A model generated the notes under the pieces. That model made no database searches. It was not told the origin of the DNA and saw only the letters and a program-made list of their open reading frames with translations. From contig CBDDAC010000003.1 of NCBI GenBank assembly GCA_965224765.1, positions 7,908-71,907 on the forward strand: a stretch of DNA of 64,000 bases. The letters run 5' to 3'. The translations under genes were made by a program, and so were the position numbers. Below, piece by piece: positions 51,801 through 59,138 of the stretch. How positions within the stretch are numbered: the first letter of the stretch is position 1; every line of letters begins with the position of its first letter. Source of the DNA: CAZDBA01 sp965224765 (GTDB lineage: Bacteria; Planctomycetota; Planctomycetia; Pirellulales; Pirellulaceae).

Positions 51801-53241
51801 TGGCCGTGGTAACAACGAAGCGAACTCTACCGTTAGCCCAACCGTAGACAGCACCATCACTGCTAAACGCCAAGTCACTGCTCGCGGTAGCCTCGAAATG
51901 GAAGCTCGACACAATCGCAATGAAGACGGAACGTTAAACGCCCGTCGCGCATTCGCTCGAGCACAGGCAGCTCAAGTTGCCATCGGTGTTAGTTCAAGCA
52001 AAGTCGAAGCAACCGCCATATCAACACCAACGGTTCGTTCACGCGTCATGGAAAACGCAACCGTAGCCGCCATTGATGCGATGTCGATCAAAGCGAAGTC
52101 GTTCAGCGAAGCCAGGGTTGACGGTGACGGAACTGCTTTCGGTTTGATCGCTGGAGCAGGAAAGGTGATGGGAATCGCCAAAGCCGATGGCGTTACCGAA
52201 GCCAGCCTCCGTTCTGTTAGCACTGCATATGTCGGACAAGGCGATCTTGAAATCATTGCCGATGATCGTAGCGACGCTCACGCGGACGGAACGGGAAGAG
52301 CTGGCGGTGTCGTCGGTGGTGGAGGTGCCGTTGCGATGGGCGCCTATTCAACTCCAGATGTTGACGCGTTTGCGAAAGGCAAAAAGATCTCGGCGGCTGG
52401 CGACTTTAATATGATTGCTGCCAGTTCCGGTGACGTTACATCCGAAGCGGAAGAGAAAGGCCGTTCAATTCTATTCAACGGCGGCTCCGTTGACGCCAGA
52501 GGCATTTGGCAACCCAGCGTGTTGTCGCAGGTCGGCACTGACACACGAATTACGGTAGGCAACAACCTGAATGTTAAAGCCTTTGGGAATCATTCGGTTG
52601 ACGGATCTGCTGATACGGACCGCAACATCTTGGTTGACGCATACAGCAAAGGCCTAGCGATTGTCGGCGGACGATCAGCAAGCTCAACGTTAGTCGTCGC
52701 GCCAACAGTTCACGCCCAAATCGATGGTGGCTCCAACTTAAAAGCTAGGAACGACCTCGTGGTTCAAGCTCGTTCCTGGAACGTTGCGGACTCAGACGCA
52801 TTTTCCCAATTCATTGGGGCCGGTAGTTCGCACGCGAGTTCGTACATCTTTGTCTTGATGTCAACGCGAGCCGAAACAATTGCTTCAGCCGATCCGATCC
52901 ATCTCAACGCAGGTGGAGATCTACTATTTGATAGCATGTCGAGGCTAAACGCCGATTCATTCGCGGAGGCGAAGGGGCTCGTCAAGTCGGCGTTTGCGGC
53001 AGTCCTCGTCGCTCAAATGAACACCTACTCATTCTTATCCGCAAACACTAATGCGGTCGCTGGAGACGATATCCACCTTAGAGCTCAAACCGTCTTGAAC
53101 GTGGAAACGGAAGCCGATGCCGGTCTATTGGGTAGTAACACGGAGATCGAAAACCTTTCGGCTGCTGATTCGTGGGTAAACACGTTTGGAGCAACAACAT
53201 CGGCCGGCGGATCTCTTATCTTTACCGAAATTGATCCATAG
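42859..53241 (+). CDS. Giant LEPR-xLL repeat protein (LktA/adhesin-like beta-solenoid), 3460 residues
   Basis: Starts at the ATG at 42859 (GGAGAG four bases upstream; the frame is open 24 codons further). A very basic N-terminus (residues 1-35, Lys/Arg/Ser) leads to YDSLEPRQLLASADLSGN; LEPR at 41-44 is the LEPR-xLL motif of large planctomycete exported proteins. The rest is almost all imperfect repeats of about 55-65 residues: an Ala/Gly-rich half such as AGGAAGAGVVAVGAAYSRN, then alternating strands such as ITADLRACIDNSTVTSIEDS. They resemble the repeats of Fusobacterium leukotoxin LktA-like and filamentous beta-solenoid proteins. No enzymatic domain, calcium RTX motif or outer-membrane anchor is visible, and the C-terminus (GGSLIFTEIDP) ends without a cap. 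The most regular repeats are at about 47.3-48.7 kb. A surface fibre or matrix role is inferred. Export route unknown. Confidence 0.85.
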   Translation: MASRKRRRKSSSQKNAQKSRKPSKKQKNQFSKNESLNYDSLEPRQLLASADLSGNNFTLEGDSNGNQVFLRVDSGQLQWSEDGVNFTSDLDSTDPNDQTYNLDISNPLNLTINMNNGLNEAFLDLQGEAGLGNVEITDGEMVDAVTIQSDLDLLPTSGSLNINVESVTVSNGTQIAAPSGITIDATLQGQVTIEDNATLSTRNIAPGGNHQTDPSVGNSSNISISGETITIGDNTHILAQADGYASGNININAESALPLIVDLAAIDLSTAANILDFITPESEAIVDIGAAEIRGANVDISAQVTAEANIPDASAILQEIINDGGPISAILTTADYLSDEIDEFLTETTSIPVVYIKETTSATVDVGENAFIVASGNVNISATTRSAESSIVETEDQSLAVTKVDSTSEINVHTGAVISALNDITITTDTAIVSNTRATTHKNLEEADGEKTAIAVAISKSDLVSHVTIDANTLLRAGERINIEALGSNTTTSHAEGGVYGDGGVGATIALNFPKSSVRADVDGNLRAEVNNANTTSGGIVILVDLTANEDAQAVSGLGGTAPEGVEIETVSQIDEIIDKWIKPLIQHIQGLNIVNLTNINLNVASALAFNKTSNEAVAETGPNAVLQSNLDVNVDSQLSDSSRTFAEAIDRLPENSSPDNHLTVALVVGLYDNNSQAILGDGSTVDARRNVAVNADTEYPVQPTVVESNETGFYEVKGNSWARSQSENARSDYAGALNYQEHHNNTEARIGDGAQINQNPVYFTPNQSVFVNSTAEIILLDIAGLFELDIDADALQTIGTTVGQAVFNGGDLDLSLDNLLDSLKEGFQQALNDSEIAFGTTASETAIGGALTFTNMFDNTSATIGENAKVNTGQSGQLTVQATSDIKHYTFAGSGFKAGKTGIEGNLAHNHHKSDTQANIGSGAEINAGLSITVSANSNLEKYGFAGGIFFGGNRGFGVSVATNDVERNTLAFIGAYNSTLGNDVNIVAAGRLNVYANSRGNTIALALSGTRIGHTSITTQSPTNSASNSAEVTDNFANKGTQGSYGLGVSADIAINRSTANNTYAFINNGGSVRARAISINGRDSTSFYAGTGSAAFQRTNAHASGFAGSYSRNQIIGSVKAWIEAADVTTVNGGLSVVASHASSAKILAAAASIAKNSNTAFAGSFAFNKLTWTTEAFLDGVTANIDGNTSVFATNEANATTIAGGATWTGRAGVGVSFSRNNINYVTLAKLRGSNLVLSGVLLTNAAHDANFTSLAASFSTGQSATFVGTVAINKVGGNVVAATIDSQIEAQRVTSKSTDTSKIRAYSGGVAAFGQTVGLGFGGAYAGNHTNQLVITFAKSAQISALNDVVLTATSDIKYNATSLAGSQQNNFALGLSVSENRVDKNLKTYADSSTITTEDDIRLEAIESSDFGAYGVEFALANLAFGASMGINEANMDIESRATGSTLQSNAGKVSLNALDQTNINAVAVGGAFGQVASLGGSYSKNIIDTDVSTHLTNSFALAIDDVELNASSQNKIFALAGGLDGAAGFGFGAAIGINDVNSNISSYLQASAAGSATGDLNLTGNNNSEIKSVTVGGAGASTFALGGSVSTNKIDSSVDVHITDSLFATALSDIDLTAINNSQISSFAGGAAGAGVVAVGAAYSRNEITADLRACIDNSTVTSIEDSISLTTDNDAQIKAIAVGGAGAGAFALGGSITVNRINTSLCTCVVDNSVLSAPDDVVLIATDHSNIQALAGGAAGAGAAAVGFSVVDNDINRSMKSEVTDSEISSSSGSVRVVVGGRSTQTGYGIGAAGAATVSASGSSVNNDLNQDLKASINGDSDINAGRHVVVTANYDNSLVTRVVTLAGSGAFSAAVSVSTNRIDHTTEASIGTNTVVNAAGNVLVKSFDTTSVNAVAGQAAGSGAGAIGTSISNVQVHKDVNAFIEQRAEVYAAASIDKTISVYDGEHNTGNFATETIYGVGVQSTSRERISNTTIAVNGAGIAGAAGAISVDVVKPHVEAWIGRNAIVEAGSLSKRRTPDNDPKRTQTNINVSALSDSDINTVTGGLGFAISGIGISGAVDIGKVQHKVWGHIDAGAQVTAKDDIDVHGLSNKDIDSDTISLGGAFIGGISGSVSVWNIGSQLDSTYSYDGNSEDALIAAGLEVDQFISDQVLESQQLIADHLGETVDETTVYNDLHDTTPSDVKATVLNGAILDAGDDVDVRGREVLDIDTLAGGVSAGIIAGGRSVSVVNIDSDVEGTVFGNIHAGDDVLVQATLEEEAKSNSLSGQASILGWVGALATVHDSSSQTGSISNRAVITSADNVTVEATAQQNIDAKTGQAAIAGAAFGGSVAHIISTGVTEAYISNANIHGAGDKCILGQSNVTNVNVLTNVDQDFDAKATALNAGIVDGFSSVARVDAKQSIRTWIARNSNIHTRKDVKVNSDSNITATTDQLGVNPLSVVNMGSSASIAFVLPKIDTFVGQSHLCVGNNLSIQTDHSANAFADGQSVAISVIEAEGVKAVARAKPIVRTYLGGAETHVSRDAVVGSNVSQIAEANAKSFSIGLGIGSGTILSEADTSGSTTSFVGQDAVVDIGNNATIESVVSGNANSISKAPVIGLGGALIGAQSTAKASHDALALHTAVNSMNVGGDFTVRSASDRDAESNANGLGVAIIAAGGTSRSTAEANGRTQALVTGQIDSAEVVTVEATESNFTKADGKSTGGALIAGAGVESRTSAKPQVTSLVDSRVRANEIVLNASADMITRANGDAPNIGGINSGKTFVEANIAPQVEAKLSQSANVVTQGDITLTAEQSLTAPSGETMVTGSGGQFGFIGNTSLDLNAVANPTVRAHVESRAFVSGRDLTLDSSATNILTAKDSSLSIGLLVAGGKSESTVENGGTVLSRIDGTVRGIRNVTLNSYGEAYAKAESASGGGALLIGKSGAKVNSTVDPKISSIIDTNISATGGITMGAVSFGNSVADAKGTNVSGVFGRGNNEANSTVSPTVDSTITAKRQVTARGSLEMEARHNRNEDGTLNARRAFARAQAAQVAIGVSSSKVEATAISTPTVRSRVMENATVAAIDAMSIKAKSFSEARVDGDGTAFGLIAGAGKVMGIAKADGVTEASLRSVSTAYVGQGDLEIIADDRSDAHADGTGRAGGVVGGGGAVAMGAYSTPDVDAFAKGKKISAAGDFNMIAASSGDVTSEAEEKGRSILFNGGSVDARGIWQPSVLSQVGTDTRITVGNNLNVKAFGNHSVDGSADTDRNILVDAYSKGLAIVGGRSASSTLVVAPTVHAQIDGGSNLKARNDLVVQARSWNVADSDAFSQFIGAGSSHASSYIFVLMSTRAETIASADPIHLNAGGDLLFDSMSRLNADSFAEAKGLVKSAFAAVLVAQMNTYSFLSANTNAVAGDDIHLRAQTVLNVETEADAGLLGSNTEIENLSAADSWVNTFGATTSAGGSLIFTEIDP

Positions 53242-53261
53242 TGGAGCTCCCTCGAACAATC

Positions 53262-53289
53262 AAAAAACTGCCACATCCAATCGCGTGGC
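53262..53289 (-). terminator. Terminator of the ECF sigma gene
   Basis: On the minus strand GCCAC pairs with GTGGC across a ten-base loop and is followed by A, G and six T. It lies just past the sigma gene stop, in the 54-base gap between the convergent genes. Confidence 0.6.
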
Positions 53290-53295
53290 GGTACT

Positions 53296-53946
53296 TCAAC
53301 TGGATTCGTCGTGGATTTCCTGAAGCTTTTCACGAATGAGTTTTCGATATCGTTCAATGGATGCCACCGATCGCCCTAGCCGCTCCGCCAATTGCTCATT
53401 GCTGAGTTCTGCCTCGAGCATCAAGAAAAGGACTTTTCGTGGAAACACATCGAGCGCTGCGGCAAGCGATTTGAAAAGACCGTGTAAATCCTGTTGCAGC
53501 GACTGGAGGATTCGCTTTACCGCCAACTGATCTGCCTGGTCAATATCGAGGTCCCAATCTTCACCCATGAGAAACCCGAGAGACGGCAGATCGGGTTCGC
53601 GGGGGAGTAGATCGATTGATTCGTTTGGTAGCAACCTACGTACATCTCTCTTTTCTGACAGATACATTTCAAAGAGTCGGCTGGTTTTTGCTTTGACGAT
53701 TTTTCGCAACGCGGCGACCAATTGACGATCGCCAAGATACTCGAGCCTTCCATCTTGCAAGCGAACAAAGAATGATTTCAGCGCACTGTTAGCAATATCG
53801 TCGTGATCAACAGAAGACGTGGGCGATGTAGGAAGGCACGTCCTGGCAAATGCGATTGCGATACGCGAAAAGTGATTGGCAAGGTCAATCGTTGCCTCTT
53901 CATCTCCCTGCCTAACTTTTTCTAAGAGTCCTGTGAATGGGGCCAT
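53296..53946 (-). CDS. ECF-type RNA polymerase sigma factor
   Basis: 216 residues. Region 2 is visible as DEEATIDLANHFSRIA and VDHDDIANSALKSFFVRL, and region 4 as AELSNEQLAERLGRSVASIERYRKLIREKL, a helix-turn-helix. The linker between is long and acidic. It belongs to the planctomycete ECF families that lack a classic anti-sigma gene. It converges on the giant LEPR-xLL gene; whether it controls that gene is inference from position only. Confidence 0.85.
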   Translation of the reverse strand: MAPFTGLLEKVRQGDEEATIDLANHFSRIAIAFARTCLPTSPTSSVDHDDIANSALKSFFVRLQDGRLEYLGDRQLVAALRKIVKAKTSRLFEMYLSEKRDVRRLLPNESIDLLPREPDLPSLGFLMGEDWDLDIDQADQLAVKRILQSLQQDLHGLFKSLAAALDVFPRKVLFLMLEAELSNEQLAERLGRSVASIERYRKLIREKLQEIHDESS

Positions 53947-54913
53947 ATTAACGGTTTCTGGTTGTTCAAGTTGATGAGAGATTTATGCGCCGTTTTCCTG
54001 AGCACAACTAGCTCTCAGGACAGAGTTTTTTTTCGGTTTCTGAAAGTACTCTCTTATGTTGTAATGTGAAGTCACAAGAACTATCGGTATTCGCCTTACT
54101 TAAACCCCTTATTGATCAACAAGAACTCCTCGAAGCGACTTTTCAACGTCTTCACCTTCGTTTACGCTTTTTTACGGCCACGCCGCACGTAATTATCGTA
54201 GTCAAAAACTGGTTTTTCGGCATCCATATTTTGAACGAAGAATATTGTTTTTCAGAAGAATCTATAGTTCAAAAAAGCCGCCCAAAAAGCCAAAGTACCA
54301 ACAAAGCGTCAATCAAAGTGACCTCCTCCCCTAACTTGAGCCATGTTGAGTGAGAGCATTCAATCTTGTGATCTGCTCCACTTTTCCGTACCATTGGCAA
54401 TGAGAAAAATCGAAGGCTTCATCTGGCCAGGCTAGGCATTGTTTATTAAATGGAAGCTGCCATCCATCGTATAGCGGCAAATTTAACGAAGCATAGGTCA
54501 TGACCAAACTTATGGGAAACCTGAAATCTTTCCTTTGGATTGTTGACCAAATCAGGTTGCCAGAACCCAATAGGTCGAATAGTCGAGAGAGGATTATCTG
54601 CAAACTACGTTCGAACGATGAATCCGAAGCGGTATATGCATGTTGCCTATTCGAATTCGGATGTGTGACCGACGCAGCTTAGCGTCGCATGGGGTTTGGA
54701 ATCCTGCGTGAATCAAGCAGTATACGAGTCGCAAAATGTGCGTGCGAATTTGTTCCGTGAGATTCGCGGGTGCGCTTCCTTTCTGTGAGGGATCCGCGCC
54801 GTTTCCCGTGATTTCAGATCGCTTTCTTAGTAAACTGGAACTTTGTCTTCAAACGAATTGAAAAAGAAAGCGCGCAGCGCACATTAACAACTTTTTATAC
54901 CCAAAGGCTCGCA
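53947..54913 (+). other. Gene-poor region
   Basis: Only short unconvincing frames. A 90-codon minus-strand frame at 54331-54603 (includes DFRFPISLVMTYASLNLPLY) looks somewhat protein-like but has no recognisable family. A 30-base dispersed repeat lies at 54601-54630. Confidence 0.5.
54601..54630. repeat. Dispersed 30-base repeat, copy 2
   Basis: Matches 38480-38509 at 27 of 30 bases. Confidence 0.55.
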
Positions 54914-55075
54914 ATGCAATCGGACGTATTCATTAGCCATGCAAGCGAAGATAAAGAAGCAGTCGCACGCCCCCTCTACCAAGCACTCAAGGACGCTGGT
55001 GTCAGTGCGTGGCTTGACGAGGTCAACATTACTCTTGGCGACTCTAAAGTTGTCATATTGGCTTGCGATAAGTAA
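54914..55075 (+). pseudogene. TIR-domain gene, N-terminal remnant
   Basis: The ATG at 54914 opens SDVFISHASEDKEAVARPLY, QALKDAGVSAWLDE and NITLGDS, the first third of a bacterial TIR domain (box 1 and the BB-loop region). After GDS the family continues with an Ile/Glu helix holding the catalytic Glu region; here it goes straight to KVVILACDK and a stop, as if about 15 residues were deleted. The following DNA (FGHELNKHEI in frame past the stop) resembles the next TIR segment. It is too short to be functional. TIR genes commonly act in defence or NAD hydrolysis. Confidence 0.75.
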
Positions 55076-55913
55076 TTTGGACATGAACTTAATAAACATG
55101 AAATCCCAATCAGCACGTCACAGCATTGGCTTGGGAGCTCTACTAACAGTGCCTAAAAGTCTTCGAGCACTCGCGGACCTTCTCAACTCGAATCGTCAAG
55201 TCAGTTTCATTTCAAATTCAACTCGCGTCCCGTTTCTTTCCCTGCAGGCTAAGAGCATAATACAAGGCGTATAACAAACCCATGCACGAGAGTTACCATC
55301 CGGGCCGAATTTGAAATCCACGCCGCTGGCGGCAACCCCGTGATGGTCAGCGGCATCCGCATCGCGTCACCAACTAATTCCAACTCGGTCAGCGTCAGCC
55401 TTCTTTAAACTGCGTCGGTCACAACTTCGATGCAGTTTCGGCGTTTTGCTTCGTGCCCTCAGCGTGAAACTTGGAAGTTTCTTACGTCGAAGCAAGTCAA
55501 ACTACTTTCATACATATCGAAGAAGAAAAGCCACAGGTTAGAAGCAATTCGGCTGCTCTACGCCTTGAAGTCAAGGCAGCGTTTTTGTGCTGTGCAGATA
55601 TCAAGCGTGGCCTTTCAGCTTCGACTCTACTTAGTCGGGCATCCAACGGGTTCGTCGCAGGAGCTGAAGCGGCTGTTAACTTTCCAACGGTTTAGGCTGA
55701 ATACCGGTTGATATCCTCCTTTTATTGGTGAATTGGTGTTTGTGTCCGCTGATCACGGGCTGGCTGCTTATAATCGACATCCCAAATTTCGAATCAGAAT
55801 TGTCTTGAATTTTGGATCGAACAACACTCGACAGGAGTGGATTTGACGGCCTCTAGCCACAACCTGCAAACCATCATGCGAAAGAGAATAAATGACTGCT
55901 AAGCGACTGGTGA
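55076..55913 (+). other. Decayed region between TIR and tricorn remnants
   Basis: An open stretch at about 55280-55408 (FEIHAAGGNPVMVSGIRIAS) looks like a fragment of a secreted protein but has no start. The rest has only short frames. Confidence 0.4.
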
Positions 55914-56635
55914 TATCCCTGGCAAAATGACATTTGGACGGTCGATAGTGACGGTGGAAATGCCGTCCGGATAACGATCCATGCAGCGACTGACAGCTCA
56001 CCTCATTTCAGTCCCGATGGCAAACAGCTTTACTTCACCAGCAATCGCACCGGTCTTAGTCAGATCCACATAATTCCGGTGGGCGGAGGAGCGGCCAAGC
56101 AAGTCACTTTTGACTCCAATCGTAAATCGCTCCAGGGAATCACTGCAGACGGTCGCTACCTGCTGATCACGCAGTCCACTGACCGCGGTTGGCATTACTC
56201 CGAGACCGATCGAGTGTTCCTTTTTGACACCCAGGGGGAAAAGCCCAAGAGGATGCTGTTCGATGTGGGAGTGCGCGATGCATCGCTAAGTCCAGACGGA
56301 ACCAAAGTGCTTTTCGTTCGTGGACTTTCGAGTTGGAACCGTAAAGGGTACACCGGACCTCAGGTGGCGTGATCAGTACTGGCTCTGTCGGATTACTCGA
56401 CGGCAGCAGTGTGCGGATGCCAATGCGAGGTTGGTATCTCGTCACGACCGGCGAAGACATGGAGTTGAACGGCTGCGAGCCCCACATCTCGGTTTGGAAT
56501 GAGCCGACCTGGAACTCTCCTGGTGGCTCTGACACACAACTATCCAAGTCTGTTGAAGCACTGACAGAGGACGTCGCTGCCGAAAAGGCCAAGGGCAAGG
56601 TCAAAATCGTTCCCGCTTCCAAGCTCAGACGATAA
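55914..56635 (+). pseudogene. Tricorn-type S41 protease, ends retained, centre deleted
   Basis: The first part (about 55914-56370) encodes PD40 propeller blades: NDIWTVDSDGGNAVRI, DSSPHFSPDGKQLYFTSN, DASLSPDGTKVLFVRGLSSW and a KGYTGPQ-like end. The next part, one frame away, reads straight into the S41 C-terminus: GVISTGSVGLLDGSSVRMPM, RGWYLVTTGEDMELNGCEPH and SVEALTEDV. The PDZ domain and catalytic Ser region are missing, as are the N-terminal blades. The junction is near 56363. Confidence 0.8.
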
Positions 56636-56824
56636 GGGACGCCCTAAACAACACTCATTTGATGATGGACTGTTTCGAGACGACCTTTTTCGTCCTGTCG
56701 GATTGTGGATGTCTGCGGGAACTGGATCTCATTTGTTCGATGTTCAGTATTTCCACAGTTTGCCCCCGGCCCTTTTTTCACTCTTGGGATGCGAAACCGG
56801 GGAATGCTTGTCGCGCTACAAACG

Positions 56825-57079
56825 TTACGCGGGCAACGAACCTTTATGACCAGTTATGTCGTGCCTTCGGCTTAACCCGACAGTGGCTTGACTCTGGCGG
56901 GGCCAACCGAATTGCCAGAACATTTTGTCGCATTGATTGCAGGCGTAGAACCCCAACAACCAACTACGGATAAAACCGGCACCGAACTGTCGTGGCCGGT
57001 CGATGACGACAGCGTGGTTGCTGAGGCAACAGGGACATTTTACCGGATGGGGAGCTTTTGGATTCGGTTGGGTGAGCAT
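56825..57079 (-). CDS. Small zinc-ribbon protein, up to 84 residues
   Basis: Cysteines CPCC and CNQC are 30 residues apart, with RPRQFGAGFIRSWLLGFYAC and MFWQFG between and after. This matches small zinc ribbons that end in an FW-type aromatic after the second knuckle. The start is uncertain (longest frame from 57079). It lies in a remnant-rich zone. Confidence 0.45.
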   Translation of the reverse strand: MLTQPNPKAPHPVKCPCCLSNHAVVIDRPRQFGAGFIRSWLLGFYACNQCDKMFWQFGWPRQSQATVGLSRRHDITGHKGSLPA

Positions 57080-57246
57080 TGCGAAATTCCAGGAGTAAGA
57101 GTTGATTTGCTTGCGAAGTTTGTTGCGGAATCAGTTTGTTTTGCGAATTGCCTTAGGTGCAAGTCATAGGTCGCCAGGTTGTAGGTGCCAGGGCGATGCG
57201 CAGTTTTTTGAGAGCAGGGTTGCCCCCCTTGGCGTTCGGCAAGAAC

Positions 57247-57269
57247 GTGCCCGCAAGCTTGCGGGGCAC
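57247..57269. repeat. Palindrome related to REP/terminator hairpins
   Basis: GTGCCCGCAAGCTTGCGGGGCAC-type palindrome with one bulged base. It resembles the hairpins near the RAYT gene but differs in sequence. It could also end transcription of the PEP-CTERM gene. Confidence 0.45.
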
Positions 57270-57349
57270 GACTCATAACGCCATGGTTTTTCTTCCGTAT
57301 TCCGCTCTTCACCGAGGGTCCATAAATTCCCAAGGAATGCCTTCGTTTT

Positions 57350-57949
57350 CTAAACCTTTCGACGGCGGACAACCAAACCGATTGCTGCCATGCCCAAAAG
57401 AGCAAGACTGGAAGGTTCAGGGACCGAAGCTGTTCGGACAAGGTAGTTTCCCACGACGGTATTGGATGTTGACTTCGCAAAGGTCCCCTGCGGCATGTTT
57501 GCAATTCCTGTGACGTCTGCCTGATTCAATTGAAGGATTGAGAATTCGGCGGTCGTCGCGGCACCAACGTCATAAAGAGATTGATGAAAGGGTGTGTTGC
57601 CAGTATCAGAAACATAACCAGTCAGATTCAACATCGATTGAACATGGTCGTAATTTTCAGTCGTGAAGCCAACATTGGGCGCGATTCCGAATTCGCCCAG
57701 GAGCGCGGTAACCTCATTTTCTGTGGCGTGTCGGAATGTCGGAAAGTTAATTTCGGCCTGGTTGTAGCTCAATCCGACGGATTCCGTTACCTCGAGCCAT
57801 TCCAGTCCAGTCGAAGTGTCCAAGGTAAGCAAGCCATCGCCAGCCAAATTGAAGTCGCTTTCGACCAAATCTGCATTCGCAGAACCTGACATAGAAAATG
57901 CGACTACCGATGCCGCAACGAACGCTCCAAAAAACCAATTTCTCTTCAT
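57350..57949 (-). CDS. PEP-CTERM exported protein
   Basis: 199 residues from the ATG at 57949, with a signal peptide (RNWFFGAFVAASVVAFSMSG then SANA) and a C-terminal PEP-CTERM tripartite tail: VPEPSSLALL, a short membrane helix and RRRK. The middle (GLEWLEVTESVGLSYNQAE, NYDHVQSMLNLTGYVSD) resembles small PEP-CTERM proteins of unknown function. In other bacteria exosortase removes the tail; no exosortase gene is in the window. Confidence 0.88.
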   Translation of the reverse strand: MKRNWFFGAFVAASVVAFSMSGSANADLVESDFNLAGDGLLTLDTSTGLEWLEVTESVGLSYNQAEINFPTFRHATENEVTALLGEFGIAPNVGFTTENYDHVQSMLNLTGYVSDTGNTPFHQSLYDVGAATTAEFSILQLNQADVTGIANMPQGTFAKSTSNTVVGNYLVRTASVPEPSSLALLGMAAIGLVVRRRKV

Positions 57950-58123
57950 CACACAACTCACTATCAAAAAAAAATCGAAAACGGTGAGGTCGAACATTTG
58001 CTCGCCCCTGATTTGGATGACCAACAAAAACGAAGGCCTCTACAGAGATAACCACCGATCGCACGGGAACTGTGCCAAAGTTTTTTAGGAAAAAAATGCG
58101 GGGCAAAAAGAGGCTGCGGGTAC

Positions 58124-58147
58124 CATGCCCTCGCTTGCGTGGGCATG
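58124..58147. repeat. REP hairpin, 5' of the RAYT gene
   Basis: CATGCCCTCGCTTGCGTGGGCATG is a hairpin with a CATGCCC/GGGCATG stem. The same sequence is at 58918-58941 and inverted at 59058-59081; a variant is at 63691-63715. Confidence 0.85.
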
Positions 58148-58169
58148 TTGAATCAACGAAAATTGGGTG

Positions 58170-58775
58170 ATGGAACACGGCCATCGCAAAACACGAAAAG
58201 TATATGACAAGGAAGGTAACGCACATTTCTTGACGTTTTCGTGTTTTCGAAGATTGCCATTACTTTCAAAACCAAGAAGTTGTCGGTGGATGGTTGATGC
58301 CATTGATCTGGCCCGAAGTAAACATCCCTTTGATTTGTGGGCTTGGGTCGTTATGCCTGAACATGTTCACCTTGTTCTCCTGCCGCACAAGCAGTCCACG
58401 ATTGCCGGAATACTGACGACGATGAAACAATCAGTTTCAAGACGTGCGATGATTTGGCTTAAAGAAAATTCGCCGCGTTACCTGGAAAAACTGGCGGATA
58501 AACAACCCAACGGTAAACGAGCTTACCGATTCTGGCAGCGGGGAGGCGGGTACGACCGGAATCTCAGATCGACCCGCGACGTTCATGAAAAGGTTCTTTA
58601 TGTTCATCAAAATCCTGTCAAGCGTGGACTAGTCAAAACGCCGGAACTTTGGGAGTGGTCGAGCGCCAATGTCTGGCATACTGGATTGAACGGTCCACTT
58701 TCACTTGATCGCGACTCCGTTCCGACTCTTTCGAACTTGGATGATCAAGTCGGATCAAAGTTATGGGGTCAATGA
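58170..58775 (+). mobile_element. REP-associated tyrosine transposase (RAYT, Y1/IS200-like)
   Basis: 201 residues from the ATG at 58170. The HUH motif is visible as MPEHVHLVLLPHKQ and the catalytic tyrosine as YVHQNPVKRGLV. The N-terminus RKTRKVYDKEGNAHFLTFSC is typical of RAYT proteins. REP hairpins flank it at 58124-58147 and downstream. RAYTs bind and cleave single-stranded REP hairpins and are thought to spread REPs. The gene is intact. Confidence 0.92.
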
Positions 58776-58910
58776 CGTCTCTGATACGTGAGCGCACGAA
58801 CATGCCCACGCATCCGTGTTGTTTAACTTTGAAACAGGAGTCGCCAATTTGCATTTTTCTCACCATTTTAAAGTGTTTTCACCCGAGCTGTTCAACTGTA
58901 GCTGCAATTA

Positions 58911-59110
<200 letters not shown>

Positions 59111-59138
59111 AGTCGCCACTGCCCGCGAGAGGGACCGA

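Noticed and set aside
54066..54353. 95-codon plus-strand frame
   Set aside because: GTG start, no ribosome binding site, no family resemblance and AT-driven composition.
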